Of a stretch of DNA of 64,000 nt, positions 1-10,585 are shown piece after piece. The translations under genes were made by a program, and so were the position numbers. Location: positions 51,086,068 through 51,150,067 of the forward strand of contig NC_052511.1 in the NCBI RefSeq assembly GCF_014356525.2, in the 5' to 3' direction. The first letter of the stretch is position 1. Each line of letters starts with the position of its first letter. Below the pieces are notes generated by a model that was not told the DNA's origin, searched no databases, and worked only from the letters and a program-made list of their open reading frames with translations. The stretch is from Nilaparvata lugens. Lineage: Eukaryota > Arthropoda > Insecta > Hemiptera > Delphacidae.

Positions 1-345
1 AAGTCTCATTTCAGGGAAAATTTCAGGAGCTCCGTAATATTCTTGAGAAAAATGGCGGATAATGACTAAAAATACAAATTTTCACGGCTTTCTCGAAAAC
101 GGCTCTAACGATTCTCTGCAAATTTATACCATGGATAGCTATTATAAGCCCTATCAACTGACATGAGTCTCATTTCTGGGAAAATTGCAGGAGCTCCGTA
201 ATATTCTTGAGAAAAATGACAGTTACTAAAAAACCATGTTTTTCACGATTTTCTCAAAACGGCTCTAACGATTTTTTTCAAATCTATACTCTGTATAGTT
301 ATTTATTAGCTCTATCAACTGACATGAGTCTTTTTCTTGGGGTAC
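1..345 (+). repeat. Interspersed repeat family T, two tandem partial units
   Basis: Two imperfect units of about 165 bp share the motifs ctcgaaaacggctctaacga and ctatcaactgacatgagtct. The same sequence lies inside the longer family T copies at 4958-5796 and 62945-63740, so this is an internal fragment of that element that was locally duplicated. No coding capacity is seen. Confidence 0.7.
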
Positions 346-1248
346 TAATGGGGGGTCCACCCAATCCTTGAGAATGGACTTTGTAACCTCCTTCTCGTGC
401 ATGAGATAGGTAGGTACACGGTTTTTACTTTTTCTTCTTCCATATACCGTGGGTACGGTAGGTAGAGCAGTTTATAAAAAGAACACAGTCATAGTCAAGA
501 TATTTCATCTGTAGAACAGCTGTTTTGACGATTTTCAAAAAAAATCATCGAATTTCACAATTTAAATAAAGGAAAAAGTACTCTGAAAACAATTGTATAT
601 ACACATATACAGTAGTCTGATCGTAGTTGCAAATATGTTGCCGTCAATCGTCATTATGTTATTCCCCTAAATTATTCTCGTTTGATAATGAGGTTTATAG
701 TTCAATGAGCAAGGAAAGTTGTGTGAGTGCGCCACACCAGATTTTTGTATTCTATATTCTTATTCTTTTTCCTCTACTTCTTCTACTTCCACTTCAACTA
801 CTTTTTTTTCTTCTTCTTCTACAACGACATCAGCTGACTGAATGGCACGTTTACTTGAGAAAAGAAAGATCTGTTGCCGCATCCGGTATAATAATAATAA
901 TGCCGAGTGACCTGCCGGCTCAGGTCTGGAGTCAGAGTTTTCAGGTCGCAACTGATCAATTTCAGGGCCTCTGACATGACCTAACGACTGCTTTTTAGAC
1001 AGCCGGGACCGACGGATAATTATAGGAGGAAATACATTCATTTATTGATTCTTCTTGCACTTGTATATAAATCAAAATTCGGGTGAGGTACAGTTTTGGG
1101 CTGTGCCTGTTAGTCCTCCCCCAATTATTTCAATTTATAATTGTGTATATTTAATTAATAAATTGATAAATAAAGTCAATAGATTCAGCCTGCTTTGCTT
1201 CATTCTTGAGAATGGAAGGAGCACCATACAAACAAAAATATGACGGCT
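346..1248. other. Unassigned repeat-rich stretch
   Basis: No supportable gene. Bases 711-757 carry one end of family T (aaggaaagttgtgtgagtg, then ccacaccag). Bases 765-825 are a TTC/CTT-rich tract that produces spurious open frames on both strands. Confidence 0.5.
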
Positions 1249-1640
1249 GTAGAATACTTTCTTCTTTTTGATAACGGGAGAAGGAAGAGGGAAGAAACAA
1301 GTGAGAAGAGAAGGAATAAGGGAGAAGAGAGAAAGTGAATTCGCCAGCTGTAGAATTCTCACTTGTTTTTGATAAGGGGAGAAAGAAGAGGGAAAAACAA
1401 GTAGAAAGAAAAGTAATAAGGGATAAGAGAAGAAAGTGAAATCACCAGCTGTAGAATTATTTCTTGTTTTCGATAAGGGAAGAAGGAAGAGGAAAGAAAC
1501 AAGTAAAAAGAGAAGAAATGAGGGAGAAGAGAGAAAGTGAATTCGCCAGCTGTTGAATTCCTCCTTGTTTTTGATAAGGGGAGAAAGAAGAGGGAAGAAA
1601 CAAGTGAAAAGAGAAGAAATAGGGAAGAAGGGAGAAAGTA
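1249..1640. repeat. Purine-rich minisatellite, period about 100 bp, 4 copies
   Basis: The phrase 'gctgtagaatt...cttgtttttgataagggg' recurs near 1260, 1350, 1450 and 1550, separated by gaagagggaagaaacaagtg-type purine tracts. The open frames across it are products of the repeat and are not genes. Confidence 0.85.
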
Positions 1641-1892
1641 AACTCGTTTGCGGTGTACACACGTTCTGTCAGAAAGGCACGCGTCTTCTGAATACCTCTT
1701 CGTTGGCTTACAGCTCCTGGCACAACACAACCACAGACCCACTCTCTGAATTAATAGTGAACATCCTTCCATTTACAACCCTTCCTTAACGTCTCATCCT
1801 TCTCCGTCCTTGTTTACCCTCTCACGTTTCATTATGTGACATCTCTTACAGTCTGAATACCTGTCTGTTCTTCCAACTTCAAATTTTGTCCA

Positions 1893-2190
1893 CTTTAAGT
1901 TTATTGATTGATTCATACAATGAGTACATCATCAAAAATGATACGGGGAGAGAAAATAAGGTAACCTTGTGCTATTCCTCTCCCAAATTTAGTTGAGGCT
2001 ACACATAGTCCAAAATAGGTTAAGTCTTCTAGTTCTTCACTTGAAAAAAATTCACAGTTGTCAATTACTTCCACAAAGTAGATTTTTAAATTAAAATGCT
2101 TAAAACCAAACATAGAAGAAATATTTCACATTATTATCACTGAAATAGGGAATATTCACACATTGAAGAAATATTTTTGCAGGTCAAAAA
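1893..2190 (-). mobile_element. LINE-like 3' tail, minus strand
   Basis: In reverse it matches the tails at 13845-14105, 24425-24735 and 32085-32385: a ggtcctgcaaaattatttcttcaatatgtgaatattt-like start, a cacaaggttacc block, and an end in a gtatgaatcaataaa-like run. A shared 3' end with a simple tail on many 5'-truncated copies is the usual pattern for non-LTR retrotransposons. No reverse-transcriptase frame is attached. Confidence 0.6.
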
Positions 2191-2631
2191 AAACTCAATA
2201 TTCTAAAAGCACAGTTTTCCCAATCAATTTTTTTTTAACTTCCACAGTTGGGCGATTCTAACCACTTCCATCTATTTACAGTTATCTATTCAAGACTGAA
2301 ATTTAATAGAATGGTATAAAAATTAAAATTAATTTGAAATGAATTTTCTCTTTCGTCAAGATATTGAGCGATTAAGTTCATTGAAATGACAGAGGAAAAT
2401 AATGGGGGAGGACAAATTATTGACAACTTGTGAGAGGGACAGAGTTAGAGAAACCTCAAAAAGGTACTACCTCAAAATACAGCATATAATTATAGAAGTT
2501 TTCTCTGTTACTACTTGGAAAAGGAGAGAGCGACAAGAAAAATGTTAGAAACAAGAAGTTAGAGGAATTATAAAAGGTGAGTTAGTAAAAATGATATCAT
2601 ATTTGACATTATACCGCTATTACCGCATTGA
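2191..2631. other. AT-rich, no feature recognised
   Basis: No open frame, repeat end or RNA gene could be supported here. Confidence 0.4.
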
Positions 2632-3321
2632 TCTATATTATATAAAAGCGAAATGGCACTCACTCACTGACTGACTGACTGACTCACTCACTCACTCACT
2701 CACTCACTCGCAGAACTGAAAATCTACCGGACCAAAAACGTTCAAATTTGGTAGGTATGTTCAGTTGGCCCATTAGAGGCGCACTAAGAAATCTTTTGGC
2801 AATATTTTAACTCTAAGGGTGGTTTTTAAGGGTTTAAAGTTCGTCTTTTAGCATGTATATTCTTCTTATTCTCTTAATTATAATTGAAAAATGTCCATAC
2901 CATATGTTAATATAGAACTATAATCTAGAGAGAGTACCTCTTCGAAACAGTTGTCAACTGGTAACTAAATTAATAATTTTGTCAGGTTGGCATTAAGTTG
3001 AGTCGACTTTGTTAGGATGGCACCAAGTTGAAGATTGAAATGCATTTATCGCGTAAAAATTGATTGGGCACTGCTACTCCAATCAGAGCTATCCCTGGAA
3101 TATTATATTACTAGCCGTCCGGCTCGCTTCGCTCGCCATATCCGTTTAGTCTGGATCCCCGATTGGATCGTCCTAAGATAATGATAAAAATGCTCAAATG
3201 AAAAATGTAGGCGAGCGACGCGAGCCTGCTGATCTCATTTTTGGACGATCCAGTCGGGGGTCCAGGGGGCGGAGCCCCCTGGCTAGACGGATACGGCGAG
3301 CGAAGCGAGCCTCACGGCTAG
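2632..3321 (+). mobile_element. Non-autonomous Helitron-like element
   Basis: The element would start with TC after an A (2631) and end with CTAG (3318-3321) before a T (3322), which is the A/T insertion signature of Helitrons. An imperfect GC-rich hairpin (ggcgagcgaagcgagcc) sits about 10 nt before CTAG. The 5' part holds a CACT/GACT simple repeat (2658-2709). The last 210 bp (about 3112-3321) form inverted arms flanking ggatcgtcc / ggacgatcc. A second copy lies at 23741-24404. No Rep/helicase frame is present. The alternative is a composite in which a TIR MITE (3112-3321) sits at one end. Confidence 0.55.
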
Positions 3322-3322
3322 T

Positions 3323-3720
3323 ATCATATAAAAATAGGGAAGAGAAAGATATAAACAAGGAAAATAGAGAAAAGCGTTCAATTTGTTGCGATGAAATTGG
3401 GGGATTGTAGGAGGCCTGGAAGAGTATACAACAAAAAAAGCGTTTTGGAAAAAAAGGAAAAAGCTGAAGACAAAGGATGAAGCAAAATACAAAGAGAAGG
3501 GAGAGGAAATGGTATTGTAGGATGGGGTATTGAAAGACATAGAAGATTGAAACAATCAAAAAAGATTGATAAGGAGATGAAGGTATGTTAGATTTAGAGA
3601 GTGACAGGAGAAATAGCGTATGTAGCAATTTAAATCGAGGACAAAAAATTGGAGATTTGAAGTAAATTTGTGAAATACAATAGATGTCCAATAAACGAAA
3701 GATTATAGAGGGAAAAGTTT
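3323..3720. other. A-rich stretch, no gene
   Basis: Mostly A/G-rich single-copy-looking DNA. The minus-strand open frame across it lacks any recognisable domain and has a low-complexity composition. Confidence 0.4.
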
Positions 3721-4017
3721 GAAACACAATTTTTGACCCCGCAGCTCTTTTAAGAATAGTTAGAGGGTAAACATATCAAATTTCCTCACCCATACCCCCT
3801 GTACTAAGTGGGTGGGGGTAGTTTAAAAGTACCATATTTTGGCCTACAAATTAGCCTACAAGTTTCAAATGTAACATTTATTCATATCTGTCATACTTTT
3901 CTAGATATGAACACTTGAAGGTGTCACAATTTGAAGAGGAACCCTTATGGCTCCGATTTTTCATATTTTTGGCCTTATAAATTTTCAACGATTGATTGAG
4001 GTCAAAAATTGTGTTCC
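3721..4017. mobile_element. MITE-like element with short TIRs
   Basis: Terminal inverted repeats gaaacacaatttttgacc (3721) and its complement ggtcaaaaattgtgttcc (about 4000-4017) bound a 297-bp non-coding interval. No convincing target duplication is seen at the edges, so the superfamily is not assigned. Confidence 0.45.
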
Positions 4018-4079
4018 TAACTTTCTCTCCATACCTTTTTTTTTGAGAATTCGTTGCCTGGACGACAAGTGGAAGAGAG

Positions 4080-4316
4080 GAGAAGTATAAGCTGAAGGGA
4101 GGAAAGAGAAGATTAGATTAGAAGAAGAGAAGATGAGATTAGGTGAGAAGAAGAGGAGAAGGGAAAGTGAGAAGTGAAAAAGTCAAGAAGAAGAAGACGG
4201 AGAAGAAGAAGAAGAAGAAGAAGAAGAAGAAGAAGAAGAAGAAGAAGACGAAGAAGACGAAGAAGAAGAAGAAGAAGAAGAAGAAGAAGAAGAAGAAGAA
4301 GAAGAAGAGAAATGTA
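4080..4316. repeat. (AAG)n microsatellite
   Basis: Nearly pure GAA/AAG triplets occupy 4186-4310, with purine-rich shoulders. The poly-Lys and poly-Leu frames are artefacts of the repeat. Confidence 0.95.
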
Positions 4317-4399
4317 AGAGGACGTTTGCGGTTCTCTCACCCAGTAGCAGCCAGCTCTCATAATAAGAGGCCACAGTATAGCGGTGGTGGACTTTCACT

Positions 4400-4957
4400 A
4401 TAGTGGTGGACTTTCATGAGTTAGCATGGCTTGCCACTTGCCTGCCTTGATTTACAACACTGCGCTACGTTCCTACGTTGTCGTCCCTTCCGATTTACCA
4501 ACCTAATGTTCAAATGCTACTTCCTTCCTGTTCTACCTCTCCATCCCTCTCTTCCTGCCGTCCTCCTTTCTGCTTCCCCCTCACTCATCTCCTCTCATTC
4601 TGTCTCTTTCTACCCTCTCCTCCTTTCTGTTCTTCGTCTTTCTCCCAATTTCTCCTTATATCTCCATTCTCCTTTTCCCTAACTCCTCTCCAATCACTCT
4701 TTCACTCTTCCTCCTGTTCTTCCTTCCTCCCTTTCTTCCTCTCTATTCCTCCTGACCATCTCTACTGTCCTCCTTCTCCATCACTCTGTCCCTCTTTCTC
4801 TCTCTCCTACTCCCTAAGGTCCAAACTTCACCGTTTCATGTGAAAACATTACAATAGTACCTTATCTTTCGCATATTTCATCATTTTTGTTGCTCAATAT
4901 TATTGTAGAAGTCTTTAGTTTAATATGATTCACCATGCTATTTTACTGCTACTGGTT
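4400..4957. other. Pyrimidine-rich tract
   Basis: A long C/T-rich strand (about 4520-4815) with no periodic unit and no gene. The frames on it are Leu/Ser/Pro-rich noise. Confidence 0.5.
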
Positions 4958-5096
4958 TTACTTTCCTTGCCCTATTACCATAGGTAAGGAAAGTATTGCT
5001 TTCCGAAAAAAAATTAAGATACCTCAATTTCTAAATTGCTATACATTCCAAGGTCCCCTGAGTCCAAAAAAGTGTTTTTTTGGGTATTGGTCTGTA

Positions 5097-5145
<49 letters not shown>

Positions 5146-5796
5146 ATGAGTGTATGTGCGTCTGTGTACACGATATCTCATCTCCCAATTAACGGAATGA
5201 CTTGAAATTTGGAACTTAAGGTCCGACACGAACAATTTCGAACAAATGCAATTCAAGATGGCGGCTGTAATGGAGAAAATGATGGCTCAAAAACAGGGTT
5301 TTACGCGATTTTCTCGGAAATGGCTCCAACGATTTTTTGATCAAATTCATACCTGAAATAGTCATTGATAAGCTCTATCAACTGCCACAAGTCCAATATC
5401 TGTAAAAATTTCAGGAGCTGCCCCATCTTTGCAAAGTTTGATTTTAGATTCCCAATTATCAGGCTTCAGATACAATTTTAACAAAAAATTTTGAGTGGAA
5501 AAGATTGAGCATGAAAATCTCTACAATTAATGTTCAATAACATTTTCACCTAACATTGAAAATAAGCTCGAAATTCGAGAAAATGTGATTATCAAATTGC
5601 AAACTGTTGGCAACTGTTGATTCTTTTAAATGATTCACTATGAAGAGATAGCAGACCTCGTATGTCTCCATCGTTGTCCTGTCACCAGCTGGCTCAGATC
5701 TTTGTTTATAAGTAGACTTGAGATGCGCGGGAACTAGCGACAGGTGATCAATTTCCATAACGGCAAGGAAAGTTGTGTGAGTGTGCCACACCAGAT
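4958..5796 (+). mobile_element. Repeat family T, near full-length copy
   Basis: Runs from ttactttccttgccctatta to a terminus reading gtgccacaccaga followed by poly-T. A second long copy lies in reverse at 62945-63740. The ends carry short complementary actttccttgcc / ggcaaggaaagt motifs. A (GT)n tract at 5098-5143 is internal. No protein is encoded and the superfamily is not known to me. Confidence 0.65.
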
Positions 5797-6604
5797 TTTT
5801 TATTCATAACGCTAGAACGTAGGCTAAGTTGAATTTTGTTTTGTTAGACAAATGAATAAAGGAATCTAAATCTGAATCTAATCCCTGTTCTTCCCTTCTA
5901 CCTTCCTTTCTCCTTCACCCTCTCCTTTTCTCCTCCCCCATCACTGCTACTGTTTCCTTTCTCTCTCCCACTTGTGCAACGTGTGACCCGGATTGTCAGA
6001 GACAGAGAGTGACAAAGAGAAAATAAGGGAGAGAGGAAGATTGGCAATAGAGCAAGGAAGATAAATGTCGCATGCATACAATGGAAATAAATCATGTGTG
6101 ATAAAGATTTGAAGGATAAAGAATATTGAGACGTTAAGTGGAACTTTTAAATTTTAATTCGAATCTAACTTCTTTAAAATGTAACTCCTTGAATTCAGTA
6201 AAGAGGCTCATTTTCAGGATAAGTTCCGAAACAAATACTTTCCGAATAGAATAACATGGAATTTTACAATTGAAAGAATAGATTGAGCGACCAGATTCGT
6301 ATCTATATGTTGTAGATTCTAAACAGTACCGATAGGTATAGTTTCCGTGATGTGATGTGATTCTGACAGAACATTCTATATTGATCTCCTGACTTTGTAA
6401 TTAGTTACTTTCTACTTTGCCACATATTTAATTACAAACTATTACAAATTTGAAAGTTTTCTTGTTTCTTGTTCTATGTTAATGATTGTAAATAGATACC
6501 CGCTGATGAGATTTACATTCAGTTACATTTGATACTCTTAGAAATATCTGCAATTATTCAGATTGGACATGATGATGATTGAGCATGATAGATTCAACAT
6601 GAAT
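5797..6604. other. Mixed non-coding DNA
   Basis: Bases 5815-5882 look like a LINE tail ending in an aatct-type simple run. Bases 5885-5960 are pyrimidine-rich. Nothing else was recognised. Confidence 0.4.
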
Positions 6605-6890
6605 GTTAGGAAGAATTTATTTATTTTATTTATTTATTTACAAAGCGAATAACTCTAATGTAATAACATTGAAAGATAAAATAATAAGTTAGTCCTACTT
6701 GTGCTATTTTTCTTCCAAATTTATAGATGACAAAGTCCAAGATAAGGTTAGAATTTCACGTGTACAATTTTTAAAAACTTTTGGTCCAAAATAAACATTA
6801 AAACTATAAATTTTGAATTAAGATGGCTTAAATTGATAAATTAATTAGAAATATTCCACTCAATTACCACTTTTAACGAATTATATTGAG
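6605..6890 (-). mobile_element. LINE-like 3' tail, minus strand (diverged)
   Basis: A diverged relative of the tail at 1893-2190: a tttattta run at the tail side, then a 'cttgtgctatttttcttccaaattta' block in the same order. No coding part. Confidence 0.4.
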
Positions 6891-7167
6891 TTATTTAAGA
6901 AATGTATGTATGAATGACAGAAATAGAAAGAAGAGTTAAAAATGTGATTGAATGTTGGTAGAGAAACTGTTCAATCACCATGAAAAAACAGGATTAAAAA
7001 AATTAACTGTTCATTTACATCATTCACCGCTAGTGAATTTCAACCCCTCTTAAGGAGGTGACTTAGGGGTTGTAATTCGAATATTTTGATCTCAGAACTT
7101 AGTACGACATAATATGAGGATCAAACGTTGAATTGTGTACTAGTATATTTCGCACCTAGAGCAGAAA

Positions 7168-7770
7168 ATGAGATTATCCAGCTCGAAATCGGTTGTCAAG
7201 TCCGAGGCCGTAGGCCGAGGACTAGAAAAGATTGAGAGCTGGAAAAACATTTTTGCCCGTGGTGCGAACGATATTTTTCGCCACACTACAGGTATTGCTG
7301 ACAAAATAAATAAAGAATACAAAATAAAGAATACTCGTTAAGCTATCGTACCTATCTCTTGATTTTAGTGGTAGAAGATTTGCAGTCAGGATTTCAGATT
7401 CTTTTAAAATTTCACTTGGAATACCACAGTCATCTTCAAGCATTTTTGAAAATTCGGAATGTACTAATCAACAATAAATAATTTAATAAAACTGGTTGCG
7501 AAGCGAATTAGTTTGATTCGAAACTGGAACTGAAATCATGGCGACTTCAGCACTGATGATGAAAGTGGACACTCGCCCGATCTAGCGGATGACTTATCAA
7601 CTACTTCCATGAGCGGCTGGAAAGAGACAACTTTCTGGGCTAGACCGGAAAAGAAACCCTTTTCTGACGTCGTCTGCAAACAAGGTCTTTCAGATCTACG
7701 TAGGGACTGGAAAACAGCTGCTTTCTGTGCAGTGTGGCGAAAAAAATATTTTTCTGAGCAAATACCATAA
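7168..7770 (+). other. Coding-like repeat motif (W-K-x-x-x-F-x-A), uncertain
   Basis: Two plus-strand frames have protein-like composition: an ATG frame at 7168-7271 ending at a CACTACAG/GTATT donor-like site, and a frame at 7549-7769 after a cttcag acceptor-like site. Both contain variants of a motif, SWKNIFAR in the first and GWKETTFWAR and DWKTAAFCAV in the second. Joining the two at those splice sites does not keep phase. The flanks also carry complementary cgccacacta / agtgtggcg blocks, as a repeat would. This could be a fragment of an unknown gene or an interspersed repeat. No function is claimed. Confidence 0.2.
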
Positions 7771-7832
7771 ATTCCGATCTGATACCTATAATTCAGTATT
7801 TTGATACAACTATAACAATAATAATGGGTCAA

Positions 7833-8462
7833 GTCTTCTCATATATCTGTCATTGTTAGTACAAATTACTCTATGAAAGACCAGTACTATATAAGTCAAT
7901 AATTTGAACTCCCACATCATAACTGTTACAAACATCAACACCCCACACTTAATACCTTCCCTTCAAAGTACCCTAACTATGATTTACATCACAAAACCTG
8001 CACAAATGAAGACGTCTAGACGATATTATTGCACCGAACCTATCAATTCCCAAATTTACGACATCATTAACACCGATATTCGACTTGTTTACCTACAGGG
8101 TGTGCCATAAATTACGTTACATACATTCCACAACCGTTACAGGTTTTCAATTCTCGGCTATTAATATACCGACTGCCGTTTCGGGTTCCCCTCACGATCT
8201 GGGGAAATTCCCGGTCCCGAATTCGGGTTCCACCCTACAATTCACGAAACTACCCCTACAGTGAGAGATACGACCCTAAAATGTCTGGAACTCCCTCTCC
8301 AACATTGGAACGGATTTAACTGAGTGAACATTTTGAAGCGCTACCCTTATTTTAGTGGGAATGATCAATGCAGGCAACTTTCATGATGAAGCCAATATGC
8401 AGAGTGAGTCATACGTATGGGACCCCTTCAATAAATTGGAGACTGTTGTAGATATTATAATT
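7833..8462. other. Unassigned, with a locally GC-richer block
   Basis: Bases 8150-8330 are richer in C and G than the surroundings (cgggttcc-type motifs) but have no open frame or known motif. This is possibly an old transposon interior. Confidence 0.35.
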
Positions 8463-8878
8463 GACCGAGCGAAGTGAGGTCTAAGATTCGAGTCGACGAT
8501 TTGACATTTCTCTTAATCTTTAAATGTTTATATGTTTATATGTTGCGCATTTACGGCGAAAGGTGGTAATAGATTTTCATGAGATTTGACAGGTATGTGT
8601 TCCTCTTTAAATTGCGCGTCGACGTATATACAAGGTTTTCGGAAATTTTGCATTTCAAGGTTAATATAAAAGGGAAAAGGAGCCTCCTTTATACGCCAAT
8701 ATTAGAGTAAAAATCAGACTATAGAATTATTCATGATCAATCAGCTGACAAGTGATTACACAGATGTGTGGAGAAGCCAGTCTATTGCTGTATTTCCATA
8801 AGGTCTATAGTTTCAATCAGGTACTTGTGGATGAGAATACTGCGTGAGGTCTACTGTTCACAGAACTACTAGTACTGT
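8463..8878 (+). mobile_element. Interspersed repeat family G, complete-looking copy
   Basis: Begins gaccgagcgaagtgaggtct and ends ctactgttcacagaactact. The same ends occur at 16273-16917, 20578-23225, 34612-35233 and, in reverse, 55276-55950; 36711-37003 has only the first end. Internal landmarks are tgcgcatttacggcgaa, aattgcgcgtcgacgtat and aatcagctgacaagtg. No coding frame is found and the class is unknown. Confidence 0.65.
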
Positions 8879-8935
8879 AACTTTCAGGATAAGTTATTGG
8901 TCGAATACTCTACCTTTCGACGCAGAACTGAATTT

Positions 8936-9555
8936 CAAACTCTCATAAGGGGGTGACTTAGGTGTTGTAACTCAAATATTTTAAATGTGAACACCCATTG
9001 TGTGGTATACCATTTTGAAGGCATTTCCAAACAAGAAAGATGACATCAATTAGAATGTTGTATGATACTTGTATCCAAAATGGCGGCTGATTGAAGTTTT
9101 AGTTTTTAAAGTAATGAGGGATTGTACCTGAAATAATTTGAATGTAAACACCCATTGTGTGATATATCATATTGAAGGCCTTTTCAGAATAAGAGAGATG
9201 GCATCAATAAAAATGTTCTATGATACTTTTAACCGAACTGGTGGCTGATTGAACTTTATCAATTATTTCTTTAAAAACTGAAACTTCAATCAGCCGCCAT
9301 TTCGGATACAAGTAAAATAGAACATTTTAATTGATGTCATCTTTCTTGTTTGAGAAAGGCCTTAAAAATGATGTACAACACAACAGGTGTTAACATTTAA
9401 AATAGTTGAGTTATAACCCCTAATTTCCTTAAAAACTAAAACTTCAATCAGCTGCCATCTTGGATACAAGTAACATAGAACATTTTAATTGATGTCATCT
9501 TTCTTGGTTTAAAAAGGCCTTTCAAGTGATGTAGCACACAATGGATGTTTACATT
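8936..9555. repeat. Head-to-head inverted cluster of a 130-bp repeat
   Basis: Two forward units (about 8988-9122 and 9144-9280) read gtaaacacccattgtgtg ... gcggctgattgaa. Two inverted units follow (about 9274-9398 and 9424-9555) reading acttcaatcagccgccat ... tgatgtcatctttcttg. Together they form a large imperfect palindrome centred near 9275. A fifth inverted unit lies at 10190-10260. Confidence 0.75.
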
Positions 9556-10380
9556 AAGAATATTCTGTAACCTGTAACCTGTATCCGCTCCCGTCTATAG
9601 AAGGCATTGACAAGACAGAGGATCGGCAACGTTGTTCTCCTATCTTTCTCCAGTTGCTTCGATTGCTCCTCCATATCGCTGAGCTTTTTCATAATGGAAG
9701 ACAGGGTAATCTCCTCCTCAGATGTTTTGATTGGTGAGTTGAGCACTACACTCTTCCTTCGTGCGTCAAGACAAGTAGGGCACTTCCACACGTTATCCGA
9801 ATCTTTCAGAAACTTAATGTCAGATTCCTTGATATTGACACACTTACAATGGAACGAAACATTGCAAATTCCACAACTGATTAGAGGAGTGTTCTCGCCC
9901 CTCAAAGACTTACGGCATACACCACACGACATTTTTATGTTCAGTAACGAAGTAAAAATCTTCAACGAAGTCACTTTACGTGGACAGGACGAACACTTTA
10001 AGATTGTACTTGCTAATAATTCTACAACTTGAAAGCTCACCACTAGATCGTTTGAACGAAAACAAAACGGCACTATCAAATCAGTTTTAGATAACAGAGC
10101 TCTACTGCAGCACGTCTGTTCTCAATCACGGCTGAAGCCATACTGATATGATCTTTCATATCAGTGAATTCATATCAATATGAATTGATATCATCTTTCT
10201 TGGTTTAAAGAGGCCTTTTAAGTGATGTACCACACAATTGGTGTTTACATTTAAAATATTCTATAACTTGTAACCTGTATCCGCTACCGTCTATAGAAGG
10301 CATTGACAAGACAGAGGATCGGCAACGTTGTTCTCCTATCTTTCTCCACTGCCATTAGAACGTAGACCTCACTATAGTTA
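9490..10380. repeat. Direct duplication flanking a LINE ORF1 fragment
   Basis: About 160 bp at 9490-9652 recurs at 10190-10352, from 'tgtcatctttcttgg' to 'ctcctatctttctcca'. The inner part includes repeat family H (aaggcattgacaagacagag), also found at 25213, 37018 and 63828. The minus-strand ORF1 fragment lies exactly between the two copies, as if it had entered this repeat. Confidence 0.75.
9653..9932 (-). pseudogene. N-terminal ORF1 fragment of a non-LTR retrotransposon, PHD-type zinc finger
   Basis: The minus-strand frame starting at the ATG at 9932 opens with MSCGVCRKSLRG and contains a Cys/His array CxxC ... CGIC ... HCKC ... WKCPTC that matches a PHD finger of about 55 residues. A short Lys/Glu-rich segment (KKLSDMEEQSKQLEKD) follows and looks like the start of a coiled coil. 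In several insect non-LTR retrotransposons ORF1 begins with such a finger, where the protein binds RNA or chromatin during retrotransposition. After about 93 residues the frame runs into the flanking repeat H, so the rest of ORF1 and all of ORF2 are missing. About 200 bp upstream (to about 10140) looks like the element's 5' UTR. Keeping the 5' end and losing the 3' end is unusual for a LINE. The longer frame reaching 10079 has no better support for its start. Confidence 0.65.
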
Positions 10381-10585
10381 TTTTGATGAATTCGCAGACA
10401 AACTCGAGTCTCATTCAATAATATTAGCTTATATAATTGACAAGAAGCAATAGTTTAATAATCATTGTCATACTGACTTATAATGTCTAGATGTGATAAG
10501 AGTAAAGCAGGAAATGTACAGATAAGACCCAATAGAATGGAGTATTAGATTTTAGTTGTAGCTGGATAATAAAATGTACCAAAGT
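10381..10585. other. Unassigned spacer before the satellite
   Basis: AT-rich spacer with no recognised feature. Confidence 0.4.

Noticed and set aside
4113..4403. Open frames over the AAG repeat (poly-Lys, poly-Leu, poly-Ser)
   Set aside because: Pure microsatellite translation in all frames; no start context, splice or domain support.
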